NCBI GenBank assembly: GCA_045595705.1
Contig: JAZOBA010000004.1
Span: 1 to 19,825, forward strand
Direction of reading: 5' to 3'
DNA from: JAJPXI01 sp045595705
GTDB taxonomy: Bacteria > Bacillota > Clostridia > Oscillospirales > Oscillospiraceae
DNA: 19,825 nt
Position numbers and translations under genes: made by a program. Below are positions 14,042 to 19,825 of the stretch, one piece after another (the first letter of the stretch is position 1; each line of letters begins with the position of its first letter). A model generated the notes under the pieces. It was not told where the DNA came from and did no database searches. It was given only the letters and a program-made list of their open reading frames with translations.

Positions 14042-15316
14042 TCAGAAAATGTTGAGTCCCTTCAAAAGAGCCTTTTCCGGACCTACATATCGGTTGTAAA
14101 TCCCGACATTGGCCGACAAACGAATGTGACAGAGCACCTCGCTCAGTGCACCCGAAATCGAAATTCCGGTGACCGGGTTCCGCTTCTCCCCGTCGTAGAA
14201 ATAAGCCAGACGAATCTCACCGCCAATGTAATCGTTGTTCAGGTCCACCTGCAAACCGGACATGGACACGATCTCCAAATGGGGGCCATGAACAAACTCC
14301 TCCGCAGAAGCGCTTCCGGCATCCACCACCATACAACGCAGATTGCCGGTAGGGGTTTCTCCCAGATACTGTCCAAAGCGGTTGCTGCCAAAATAATTCA
14401 CGACCTTGCCATCCTCGGCAACGCGGATGCTGCCCAAAGACATGCCGTCCGCGTCAAAGCGGGCACTGTACATACAGCCGGGTACCTCTCCTGCCATGGT
14501 GATGCCGATCCGATCACCCTGCGTTTCCTTCTGGAATGCGTCACCCTTCTGGAACAGGTTGGACTTGGAATAGACCGTGCTGTAATTCATATCGCCCACA
14601 AGGTTGCTAAACAGAGTGGACAACTCATCTTTATTCAGGATCACCGGGCAATTCAAAGCAGACTCCGGTCTGACCGCCTCATAGCGGGCCTTTACCTGCT
14701 CCATCTTTTCAGCGATCTCGGCAGACAGCACGACCTCATCCAAAGCGCCGAAATTGTATTGCTCATACAGTTCCACGCTCTGCAGTGCGCCGTTGTAAGT
14801 GGGAATAGCCTCCACCATGGCGTCGTAGCTGACCTGAGACTTACACAGGCCACGGCTGTTCTGAACCGATTGCGTGTGTCGGTTGACGAAGACTTCAACC
14901 GAATTCAAAGCGGCATTCGGAATCTGGTTGGCTTCAAATACGATCTTTGCGATTTTGGCGGCTAAACCAGCCGGCTCATAGTCTGCAAAATTGCTTTCAA
15001 CCACAAATTCGCCCTGCTCATCTGCAGGCAGCTCATAATTCTTGTTGTTAATCAGAAGAGCCTTACCAACAGCCTCCTCCAGCAGAGTTTCCATCTGCTG
15101 GGCTGTGGTAGAAGGATACACAAAAAACTGGGCATCGCCCTTGAACCCGTCGTGGTTGACGTACACTGTCACTTCCTTATCGCAGGTATCGGTGCAACGC
15201 ACGGTCTCCAGCTTACCCTTGACAAAAAACAGTTCGTAGCTTTCCTTCTGATGAATATTAATCTTGTAATCAGACACTCGAGGATGTTTCTGCAGCAGTT
15301 CAACCATGACTTTCAT
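14042..15316 (-). CDS. tldE: TldE/PmbA-type metallopeptidase-associated protein
   Basis: A 424-residue protein of the TldD/PmbA (U62) family, the non-metal subunit of the TldD-TldE protease. In E. coli the complex trims unfolded peptides and matures RiPPs such as microcin B17, and degrades CcdA. No HExxxH motif is present, as expected for TldE. Recognisable blocks include SRGLCKSQ, VPGCMYSARFDADG and the C-terminal ISISGALSE. The start at 15316 overlaps the tldD stop as ATGA, so translation is coupled; the open frame extends upstream only through tldD sequence. Cytosolic. The assignment as the TldE half rests on the neighbouring TldD carrying the zinc motif. Confidence 0.88.
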   Translation of the reverse strand: MKVMVELLQKHPRVSDYKINIHQKESYELFFVKGKLETVRCTDTCDKEVTVYVNHDGFKGDAQFFVYPSTTAQQMETLLEEAVGKALLINNKNYELPADEQGEFVVESNFADYEPAGLAAKIAKIVFEANQIPNAALNSVEVFVNRHTQSVQNSRGLCKSQVSYDAMVEAIPTYNGALQSVELYEQYNFGALDEVVLSAEIAEKMEQVKARYEAVRPESALNCPVILNKDELSTLFSNLVGDMNYSTVYSKSNLFQKGDAFQKETQGDRIGITMAGEVPGCMYSARFDADGMSLGSIRVAEDGKVVNYFGSNRFGQYLGETPTGNLRCMVVDAGSASAEEFVHGPHLEIVSMSGLQVDLNNDYIGGEIRLAYFYDGEKRNPVTGISISGALSEVLCHIRLSANVGIYNRYVGPEKALLKGLNIF

Positions 15317-16716
15317 CCCAACTTCACCTTCACTTTCAGAGCAGGACCACCGTCGCTGACACGAACCCACTCTTTGTAACCCTTGCCGCACATTCCGGCA
15401 CCAATCACCTTAAAGTCATCGGAAATCATGGAAATGGACTTCAGAAGATCGGGCACATAGCCGCTCATAACAACGGGCGAAACCCAATTGTCGGTCAGCT
15501 TACCGTCTACAATCTCAATTCCGTATTCCGCTACACACTGGATGGCCCAGTTTTTGGGATCTTCCATACCGTTATTGGTCTCAAAGAGCATATAGCCGTG
15601 ATCGATGGATGCGATCATGTCCTCCAGCTTGTCACTTCCCTTTTCAAAGAAGGTGTTGGTCATTCGGGAATACGCTTTTCTGCGGTGGGACTCGCGACGG
15701 CCATTGCCCGTGGCCGGCAGACCAAGCTGGGTAGCCGATGCCAAATCTGAAATACCGGTAACAAGGATACCATCCTTGATGATCTGGGTATCACCGGCCA
15801 GCACGCCGTCATCATCAAAGAAATAAGAAGCAGCGCTCAAGGTGGATGCGGCTCCATCCCTCATATTGCAGATGGGCGAGGCCACGTATTTACCCACAAA
15901 CTCCTTGGCCAGAGCTCGGTCTTTCACGAACTGGTCCATTTCCACACCGTGGCCAAAGGCCTCATGGGCAATCAGACCGGTAATGGACGGATCGGTAATC
16001 ACATCATATACGCCGGGAATAATCGCTTTCGCGGTGGTCAGCATGTGCGCCTTATGCAGAAGCTTATCAACCAACATGGGCATTTCACCCATAACATCCG
16101 CAATCAGATGGCTTGCCGAAGTCTCGAAAGACTGTACCACCTTGTCGTTCTCGCGATACACCACGGCCATCATGCCGTTAACCCATGCATAGTGCTGGTC
16201 CAATTCACGGTTGGCGGAAACAAACATCTTGGACACTTCCAGTGTACTCACCGCCACCATTGCATTCAGCACACATTCGTTCTTTCCGATCAGATCATTG
16301 CAACGTTCCTTGCAGAAGTCCAAAAGCCGGTTCTCGGTGAAGCTTTCCAAATCATCTTCACGGTGGAAGGATTGCACGAGGGGCGCATCATCCAGGCACA
16401 CATTCCCGATTACGTTCTCGCGCAGTGCTTCGTTCACCCGGAAAGCGGCAACAATTTTGGCCGCAAGGGCAGCGCTATCATCAGAAAGGTCATCCAGAGA
16501 ATACTCAAAAAAGACCTTTCCATCACTCATTTTGACTACAAATCCGCATTCCGTATCTCGTCCGGGGCCAATCCCGGAAGAATTGCGGTCCACGCGGACA
16601 GATTTCGCCTTAATGTCAGAACCCAACACGCTGACATAAGCAAATTCCTTTTTTAATTCTGACACCAGATTTTTCGCATTCCCTCGCCGGGAATCCAAAA
16701 ACTCAGAAAAACCCAT
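15313..16716 (-). CDS. tldD: TldD-type zinc metallopeptidase
   Basis: A 467-residue TldD/PmbA family protein, the catalytic half of the TldD-TldE heterodimer. HEAFGH (251-256) is the HExxxH zinc motif, with His251, Glu252 and His256. A conserved cysteine in GAGMCGKG near the C-terminus is a likely third ligand. The glycine-rich ATGNGRRESHR segment fits the peptide-binding groove seen in the family. Translation may start at 16716 behind a modest AAGGGA. The promoter is at 16747-16776. The stop overlaps tldE by four bases. No RiPP precursor is visible next to the pair, so the natural substrate is unknown. Confidence 0.92.
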   Translation of the reverse strand: MGFSEFLDSRRGNAKNLVSELKKEFAYVSVLGSDIKAKSVRVDRNSSGIGPGRDTECGFVVKMSDGKVFFEYSLDDLSDDSAALAAKIVAAFRVNEALRENVIGNVCLDDAPLVQSFHREDDLESFTENRLLDFCKERCNDLIGKNECVLNAMVAVSTLEVSKMFVSANRELDQHYAWVNGMMAVVYRENDKVVQSFETSASHLIADVMGEMPMLVDKLLHKAHMLTTAKAIIPGVYDVITDPSITGLIAHEAFGHGVEMDQFVKDRALAKEFVGKYVASPICNMRDGAASTLSAASYFFDDDGVLAGDTQIIKDGILVTGISDLASATQLGLPATGNGRRESHRRKAYSRMTNTFFEKGSDKLEDMIASIDHGYMLFETNNGMEDPKNWAIQCVAEYGIEIVDGKLTDNWVSPVVMSGYVPDLLKSISMISDDFKVIGAGMCGKGYKEWVRVSDGGPALKVKVKLG

Positions 16717-16746
16717 ATACGTCCCTTCTTTTCTGTTTGATTCTTA

Positions 16747-16776
16747 ATTATAACATAGTTTATTTGATATGCTCAA
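16747..16776 (-). promoter_or_regulatory. Promoter of tldD-tldE
   Basis: Minus-strand TTGAGC (16771-16776), an 18-base spacer and consensus TATAAT (16747-16752) preceded by TGT. It lies just after the GNAT gene stop (16800). No clear terminator separates the two, so some GNAT readthrough into tldD is likely. Confidence 0.65.
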
Positions 16777-16799
16777 CCGGCAACGTTTCTTGTATCGGT

Positions 16800-17315
16800 T
16801 TACACCACGTTTTCCAGCCTGTAAAATTCAAGTTCATAAGGCGAACCGTCCCGCGGATCCACCCGATCTTCCACGTGAGTAAACGTAAAACAACAGGAAA
16901 GAATCGTACCACGGGATGCAGCATTTTGAGAGCGGCACGATGCCACAAAAGCCTTGGCCCCCAATTGATTGAATGCATAATCGGTCAATGCAGTCAGGAT
17001 CTGCTTTCCGTACCCCTTCCCCACAAATTCCGGACCGACGGCAACACCGCAATCTTCATAAACACCATCCGATAGTGGAACGATACCGCCCCACCCGATT
17101 GCCTGTCCACTTTTCTTCTCAAAGACAGTCCATGTGTCATTCTCGCTTTGGAACTGAATTGTACGGCGCATTCGGTCCATGGCTTCCTCTTCCGAGGTGG
17201 TCACCTTCCAGAGCATAAAGCGCGCACTTTCTTTCCGACTCCAGATATTTCGGTACATATCCTTCCAGTCGTCAAACTGTGCTTTTCTAAGGATCAGATC
17301 TTTTGTCTCCAACAT
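16800..17315 (-). CDS. GNAT family N-acetyltransferase (RimJ/RimL-like)
   Basis: A 171-residue cytosolic acetyltransferase. The N-terminus ETKDLILRKAQFDDW is typical of RimJ/RimL-type GNATs. GVAVGPEFVGKGYGKQ (90-105) contains the acetyl-CoA pyrophosphate-binding loop, in the form VGKGYG. Asn131 in RSQNAASRG occupies the conserved Asn of motif B. The C-terminal stretch CCFTFTHVEDRVDP departs from the usual GF signature. Substrate unknown: small molecule, antibiotic or protein N-terminus are all possible. GGTGAG stands just before the ATG at 17315. It is divergent from the ferredoxin gene. Confidence 0.87.
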   Translation of the reverse strand: MLETKDLILRKAQFDDWKDMYRNIWSRKESARFMLWKVTTSEEEAMDRMRRTIQFQSENDTWTVFEKKSGQAIGWGGIVPLSDGVYEDCGVAVGPEFVGKGYGKQILTALTDYAFNQLGAKAFVASCRSQNAASRGTILSCCFTFTHVEDRVDPRDGSPYELEFYRLENVV

Positions 17316-17349
17316 GATCTCACCCGCCTGATTATCTTTTTGTTATTTC

Positions 17350-17377
17350 ATTATAGACCTTGTCTCAAAAAAATCAA
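17350..17377 (-). promoter_or_regulatory. Promoter of GNAT gene
   Basis: Minus-strand TTGATT (17372-17377), a 16-base spacer and consensus TATAAT (17350-17355). It stands 13 bases from the divergent ferredoxin promoter, so both may be affected by any factor that binds here. Confidence 0.65.
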
Positions 17378-17390
17378 TACACCCGCCCGT

Positions 17391-17419
17391 TTGCCTTTTC
17401 TTCCGCACTGTGTTACAAT
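17391..17419 (+). promoter_or_regulatory. Promoter of ferredoxin gene
   Basis: TTGCCT (17391-17396), a 17-base spacer and TACAAT (17414-17419) preceded by TGT (extended -10). The leader to the start codon is about 28 bases. Confidence 0.7.
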
Positions 17420-17453
17420 GGCAAAAACAAAATTCTAATTGGAGGAAATTCCA

Positions 17454-17633
17454 TTGTCTGTCATGATTGACCTGTCGCTGATGTGTTTGGGCTGCGGCTC
17501 CTGCGTTGCGGAATGTCCCACCGGTGCCCTCGGTCTGGACGAGGATGACCACGTAGAACTGCAGGATCCCCTGCGTTGCGGCGAATGCGGGTGCTGCGTT
17601 GAGGTTTGTCCCACCGGGGTATTGACTCTGTAA
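17454..17633 (+). CDS. Small 2[4Fe-4S] ferredoxin-like protein
   Basis: A 59-residue electron carrier. Two clusters are predicted from CLGCGSCVAECP and CGECGCCVEVCP, both with the C-x2-C-x2-C-x3-C-P spacing. The length matches clostridial-type ferredoxins, which shuttle electrons for oxidoreductases in the anaerobic cytosol. The start is probably TTG at 17454, because GGAGG (17441-17445) lies 8 bases before it. The in-frame ATG at 17463 would leave a 17-base gap, and TTG at 17439 would precede the RBS. The protein is acidic between the motifs. It stands alone between its own promoter and a bidirectional terminator, so no redox partner is indicated. Confidence 0.9.
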   Translation: MSVMIDLSLMCLGCGSCVAECPTGALGLDEDDHVELQDPLRCGECGCCVEVCPTGVLTL

Positions 17634-17640
17634 TAAATCA

Positions 17641-17675
17641 AAAATCCGGAGTGTGTTGTGAACACTCCGGATTTT
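17641..17675. terminator. Bidirectional terminator between ferredoxin and M42 peptidase
   Basis: The 14-base arms at 17641-17654 and 17662-17675 are perfectly complementary, with a 7-base loop. T residues follow on the plus strand to 17676 and the A-start of the stem gives TTTT on the minus strand. It serves two converging genes. Confidence 0.92.
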
Positions 17676-17680
17676 TACGT

Positions 17681-18724
17681 TTATTTGCAGTCCAGATAAC
17701 ACATGACCAGCTTCAAAGTATTCATCAGGCCGTCAATGTGGGTGCGCTCCATACCATGGGAGGCATGGACGCCGGGACCGATCAGGCCCGCCGGAGCATC
17801 GCAGCCGGCCTTCCACGCCACAGCGGCATCGGAAGAATAATAAGGATAGTCATCCACGGCAAAGTCAACCCCGTTCTCTTCTGCCAGATGGATCAGGCGG
17901 GTAGTCATATCATAATCAAAGGGGCCGGAAGAGTCCTTGGCACAGATGGACACCTGCTGCTCGGAGCAGTTCAGTTCGGGTCCGACGCAACCCATGTCCA
18001 CGATCAGGAACTCCAGCAATTCCTCGGGGAACCAGTTGCAGCCGGAACCAACTTCTTCATAGACGGTAAACACGATGTTGGTGCGATACTTGGGCTTCAG
18101 ACCAAGTTCCTTCATGGCCATCAAAGCGGTCAGCAACACAGCGACACTGCCCTTGTCGTCAATAAAGCGGGACTTCAGATAACCGGTATCGGTCACCTGC
18201 GTCTTGGGATCAATGCAGATGATGTCGCCGCATCGAATGCCCAGTGCCTCCACATCAGCCTTGGACTTGACGGGCACATCCAGACGGACGTACATATTTT
18301 CTTCGTCACGAGCACGGGTCGATGCATCCTTGAACACGTGGGTCGCCGGGGACAGGGACAGAATGGTGCCGGTATACACCTTGCCCTCGCGGGTATAGAT
18401 ACGGCAGTATTCACCATCCAACGTGGGCAGAATGGGACCACCGATACGGGTAAACAGCAATTCGCCACTTCCCGTAATGCTGCGCAGGGACAGACCCAGT
18501 GTATCCATATGAGCGTAACAACCCACGGTTTTGCTGTTATCATGGCCATCCACCACGATGCGCAGAGCACCGCGCTTGGATACATCGGTGGAATAGCCCA
18601 TCTCTTCGGCAATTGCACGGGTCAACGCCAATGCGTTTCCGGTAAAGCCACTGGGACTGTCGCAGCCCAAAACACGCTGCGCAAACTCCAGAATGCGCTG
18701 ACTGTATGCAGAAAAATCCTTCAT
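17681..18724 (-). CDS. M42 family metallo-aminopeptidase (glutamyl aminopeptidase/FrvX-like)
   Basis: A 347-residue cytosolic peptidase that removes N-terminal residues from short peptides; M42 enzymes form large tetrahedral dodecamers. The metal ligands and catalytic residues are in place: His72 in YAHMDTLG, Asp190 in FIDDKGS, catalytic Glu223/224 in VYEEVGSG, Asp243 in VDMG, and His323 in GVHASHGMERTH. A PDZ-like insertion of the family fits about 85-175. The start at 18724 has AAGGAG 8 bases upstream. The promoter at 18779-18807 is followed by a palindrome over the transcription start. It is monocistronic, convergent with the ferredoxin gene and divergent from the CPBP gene. Specificity (Glu/Asp or broader) cannot be read. 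Confidence 0.93.
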   Translation of the reverse strand: MKDFSAYSQRILEFAQRVLGCDSPSGFTGNALALTRAIAEEMGYSTDVSKRGALRIVVDGHDNSKTVGCYAHMDTLGLSLRSITGSGELLFTRIGGPILPTLDGEYCRIYTREGKVYTGTILSLSPATHVFKDASTRARDEENMYVRLDVPVKSKADVEALGIRCGDIICIDPKTQVTDTGYLKSRFIDDKGSVAVLLTALMAMKELGLKPKYRTNIVFTVYEEVGSGCNWFPEELLEFLIVDMGCVGPELNCSEQQVSICAKDSSGPFDYDMTTRLIHLAEENGVDFAVDDYPYYSSDAAVAWKAGCDAPAGLIGPGVHASHGMERTHIDGLMNTLKLVMCYLDCK

Positions 18725-18742
18725 AGCGAAGACTCCTTAACA

Positions 18743-18780
18743 ATAGATTTGCTTCTTGCGCAGGGAAAGAACAAATCTAT
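18743..18780 (-). promoter_or_regulatory. Inverted repeat over M42 transcription start (operator or 5' hairpin)
   Basis: ATAGATTTG (18743-18751) is perfectly complementary to CAAATCTAT (18772-18780). Inner arms TTCTT and AAGAA extend the pairing with one bulged C. The outer arm overlaps the last bases of the -10 box, so the predicted start site lies inside it. It could be a repressor site or a hairpin at the very 5' end of the mRNA. Confidence 0.6.
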
Positions 18781-18807
18781 CATACCGCGTTTGACGATAA
18801 ATAACAA
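18779..18807 (-). promoter_or_regulatory. Promoter of M42 peptidase gene
   Basis: Minus-strand TTGTTA (18802-18807), a 17-base spacer and TATGAT (18779-18784). No TGn extension here. Confidence 0.68.
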
Positions 18808-18833
18808 GTCCGGAAAACAAACTACACTACACA

Positions 18834-18862
18834 TTGTATACCATCACGGCTTGTGGTACAAT
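18834..18862 (+). promoter_or_regulatory. Promoter of CPBP protease gene
   Basis: TTGTAT (18834-18839), a 17-base spacer and TACAAT (18857-18862) preceded by TGTGG (extended -10). The leader is about 25 bases. Confidence 0.75.
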
Positions 18863-18893
18863 GAAATCAATCCAACGGTAAGGAGGCAGCGTC

Positions 18894-19610
18894 ATGAAAA
18901 AACTCTACACCAAAAGCGAGCTGTGGTTCTCTCTTCTCTGGATCATTGCATATGTAATTCTATTCAGTCTGGCCGATGGTATTTCCGTCAAACTGAACAC
19001 AGAGAAGATTGTCACTGCACCTTTGGCCGCCCTACTGACCATTTTTCTGCTGTTTTGGCTCGGACGAAACAACCTGTTTTCTAAATACGGTCTCACCAAA
19101 GTAAGGGTTGACCACAAGCAATATCTCTACTATATTCCCCTTTTGGTTCTGGCATCCACCAATCTGTGGGGCGGATTCGCGATGCACCTCTCTCCTGTCG
19201 AAACGGTATGTTATGTGATCAGTATGATCGGAGTCGGCATCCTGGAAGAAATCATCTTCCGCGGACTTCTGTTCAAAGCACTGTGCAAAGACAGTTACAA
19301 GGCCGCAGTGGTAATCTCCAGCGTAACCTTTGGCATTGGCCACATCGTCAATCTGCTTAACGGAGCAGCCTTTCTCCCCACCTTGCTGCAGATTATCTAT
19401 GCAACTGCCGCCGGATTTCTGTTCACCGTCCTATTTCAAAAATCCGGCACACTGCTGCCCTGCATCGTCACCCACTGTGTCATCAATTCTCTGAGCGTCT
19501 TCGGTGCCGAGCGCGTACCTGCTCTTGACTATATTGCCGCCGCGTCATTGACTGTCATTTCCCTTTTGTATGCGGTTTGGATCCTTAAGCAAACAAAGCA
19601 TGTTCTATAG
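18894..19610 (+). CDS. CPBP family intramembrane metalloprotease (CAAX protease/bacteriocin-processing type)
   Basis: A 238-residue integral membrane protein with about eight hydrophobic segments. Motif 1 is LEEIIFRG (Glu118, Glu119, Arg123). Motif 2 is FGIGHIVN with His150 and Asn153. Motif 3 is THCVINS with His194 and Asn198. These are the conserved blocks of CPBP (Abi) proteases, the family of yeast Rce1 and of bacterial enzymes tied to bacteriocin immunity, anti-sigma cleavage or peptide processing. AAGGAGG lies 8 bases before the ATG at 18894. No bacteriocin or prenylated substrate gene is next to it. It is divergent from the M42 gene and followed by a hairpin cluster. Confidence 0.93.
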   Translation: MKKLYTKSELWFSLLWIIAYVILFSLADGISVKLNTEKIVTAPLAALLTIFLLFWLGRNNLFSKYGLTKVRVDHKQYLYYIPLLVLASTNLWGGFAMHLSPVETVCYVISMIGVGILEEIIFRGLLFKALCKDSYKAAVVISSVTFGIGHIVNLLNGAAFLPTLLQIIYATAAGFLFTVLFQKSGTLLPCIVTHCVINSLSVFGAERVPALDYIAAASLTVISLLYAVWILKQTKHVL

Positions 19611-19615
19611 TCAAA

Positions 19616-19735
19616 ACCACCGGCTAAGCCGGTGGCTTGAGTAAGCCCTAGAAGGGCATTATACAGACAATACCCCTTAAGGGGCCCGAAAGGTTTGCCG
19701 ACTGCATTTCTTTCTCGGGCCACCCCTTAAGGGGT
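19616..19735. repeat. Cluster of four hairpins, possible mobile-element end or terminator array
   Basis: Four hairpins lie within 120 bases: CCACCGGC/GCCGGTGG (19617-19635); GCCC/GGGC (19645-19657); and CCCCTTAAGGGG twice, at 19673-19684 and 19723-19734. The two last copies are flanked by CCCGAAAGG and CTTTCTCGGG, so they can also fold into one large imperfect hairpin. The last copy ends in TTTTTA and can act as a plus-strand terminator. Short subterminal hairpins of the CCACCGGC kind occur at ends of IS200/IS605-type elements, but no transposase or TnpB is visible, so that origin is only a suggestion. Confidence 0.5.
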
Positions 19736-19740
19736 TTTTA

Positions 19741-19825
19741 TTACGCCTTCTTGTTCTCGCGACCCGTGAACGGGTCAACAAATTCCTTCATCCCTATTTG
19801 ATCCGCGATCTGATCCGACGACAGC
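19741..19825 (-). CDS. 3' end of an unidentified minus-strand gene (partial)
   Basis: From the right edge an open minus-strand frame of 27 codons ends at TAA (19741-19743), directly before the last hairpin of the cluster, a usual gene-terminator arrangement. The end reads EFVDPFTGRENKKA, preceded by a helix-like SSDQIADQIGM. I do not recognise the family. The short length means it could be chance, but the codon use resembles the neighbouring genes. Confidence 0.4.
   Translation of the reverse strand, partial: LSSDQIADQIGMKEFVDPFTGRENKKA

Noticed and set aside
17606..19084. 492-codon plus-strand open frame opposite the M42 peptidase
   Set aside because: It runs through the terminator at 17641-17675, the M42 gene, both promoters and into the CPBP gene in another frame, with no domain pattern.
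19658..19684. TATAAT-like box on the minus strand inside the hairpin cluster
   Set aside because: No acceptable -35 lies 16-18 bases upstream and no gene follows in that direction before the CPBP gene read antisense.
1..19825. CRISPR array or phage genes
   Set aside because: No regularly spaced direct repeats, integrase, capsid, terminase or cas-like proteins were found on either strand.

Overview
The window looks like chromosomal DNA of a mid-GC, anaerobic gut Firmicute, most likely Oscillospiraceae/Ruminococcaceae in the neighbourhood of Faecalibacterium, Gemmiger or Subdoligranulum. The reasons are strong AGGAGG-type ribosome binding sites, compact genes with intrinsic terminators, a small 2[4Fe-4S] ferredoxin, a GH13_8-type (eukaryote-like) glycogen branching enzyme, TldD/TldE and an M42 peptidase. 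The genus is an inference from general resemblance; no rRNA or marker gene is present.

Layout. 1-2050: a split GMP synthase on the minus strand. A short, catalytically dead amidotransferase-like ORF (1309-1662) is followed by a complete ATP-pyrophosphatase/dimerisation subunit (134-1135) with its own promoter. Upstream lies a divergent single tRNA-Arg(ACG) unit. 2051-3212: a HAD-type phosphatase and a 66-residue membrane protein, both minus. 3305-6072: a tight minus-strand operon of two alpha/beta-fold serine hydrolases and an ATP-grasp enzyme, bounded by a promoter and a strong terminator. 6220-8226: the branching enzyme, minus. 8367-13972: a plus-strand unit with an M3 oligopeptidase and the two halves of a heterodimeric ABC exporter. 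14042-17315: TldE, TldD and a GNAT acetyltransferase, minus. 17454-17633: the ferredoxin, plus, divergent from the acetyltransferase. 17681-18724: an M42 aminopeptidase, minus. 18894-19610: a CPBP membrane protease, plus, divergent from M42. 19616-19735: a cluster of hairpins, followed by the 3' end of an unidentified minus-strand gene that runs off the window.

How it fits together. The region is mostly housekeeping and accessory metabolism. Peptide turnover recurs: M3 peptidase, TldD/E, M42 and CPBP lie within about 11 kb, and the M3 gene sits directly upstream of an exporter pair. The exporter has the classic asymmetric ATPase pattern: degenerate Walker B Asp in one half, degenerate signature FSAGQ in the other. 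The candidates for undescribed biology are the split GMP synthase with a vestigial glutaminase, the hydrolase-hydrolase-ATP-grasp operon, the palindrome over the M42 start site, and the hairpin cluster near the right edge.

Transcription signals are unusually readable. Twelve sigma-A-like promoters can be placed, and nine carry an extended -10 (TGn), several as TGTGGTA. All functional calls come from reading motifs by eye; no database search was possible.
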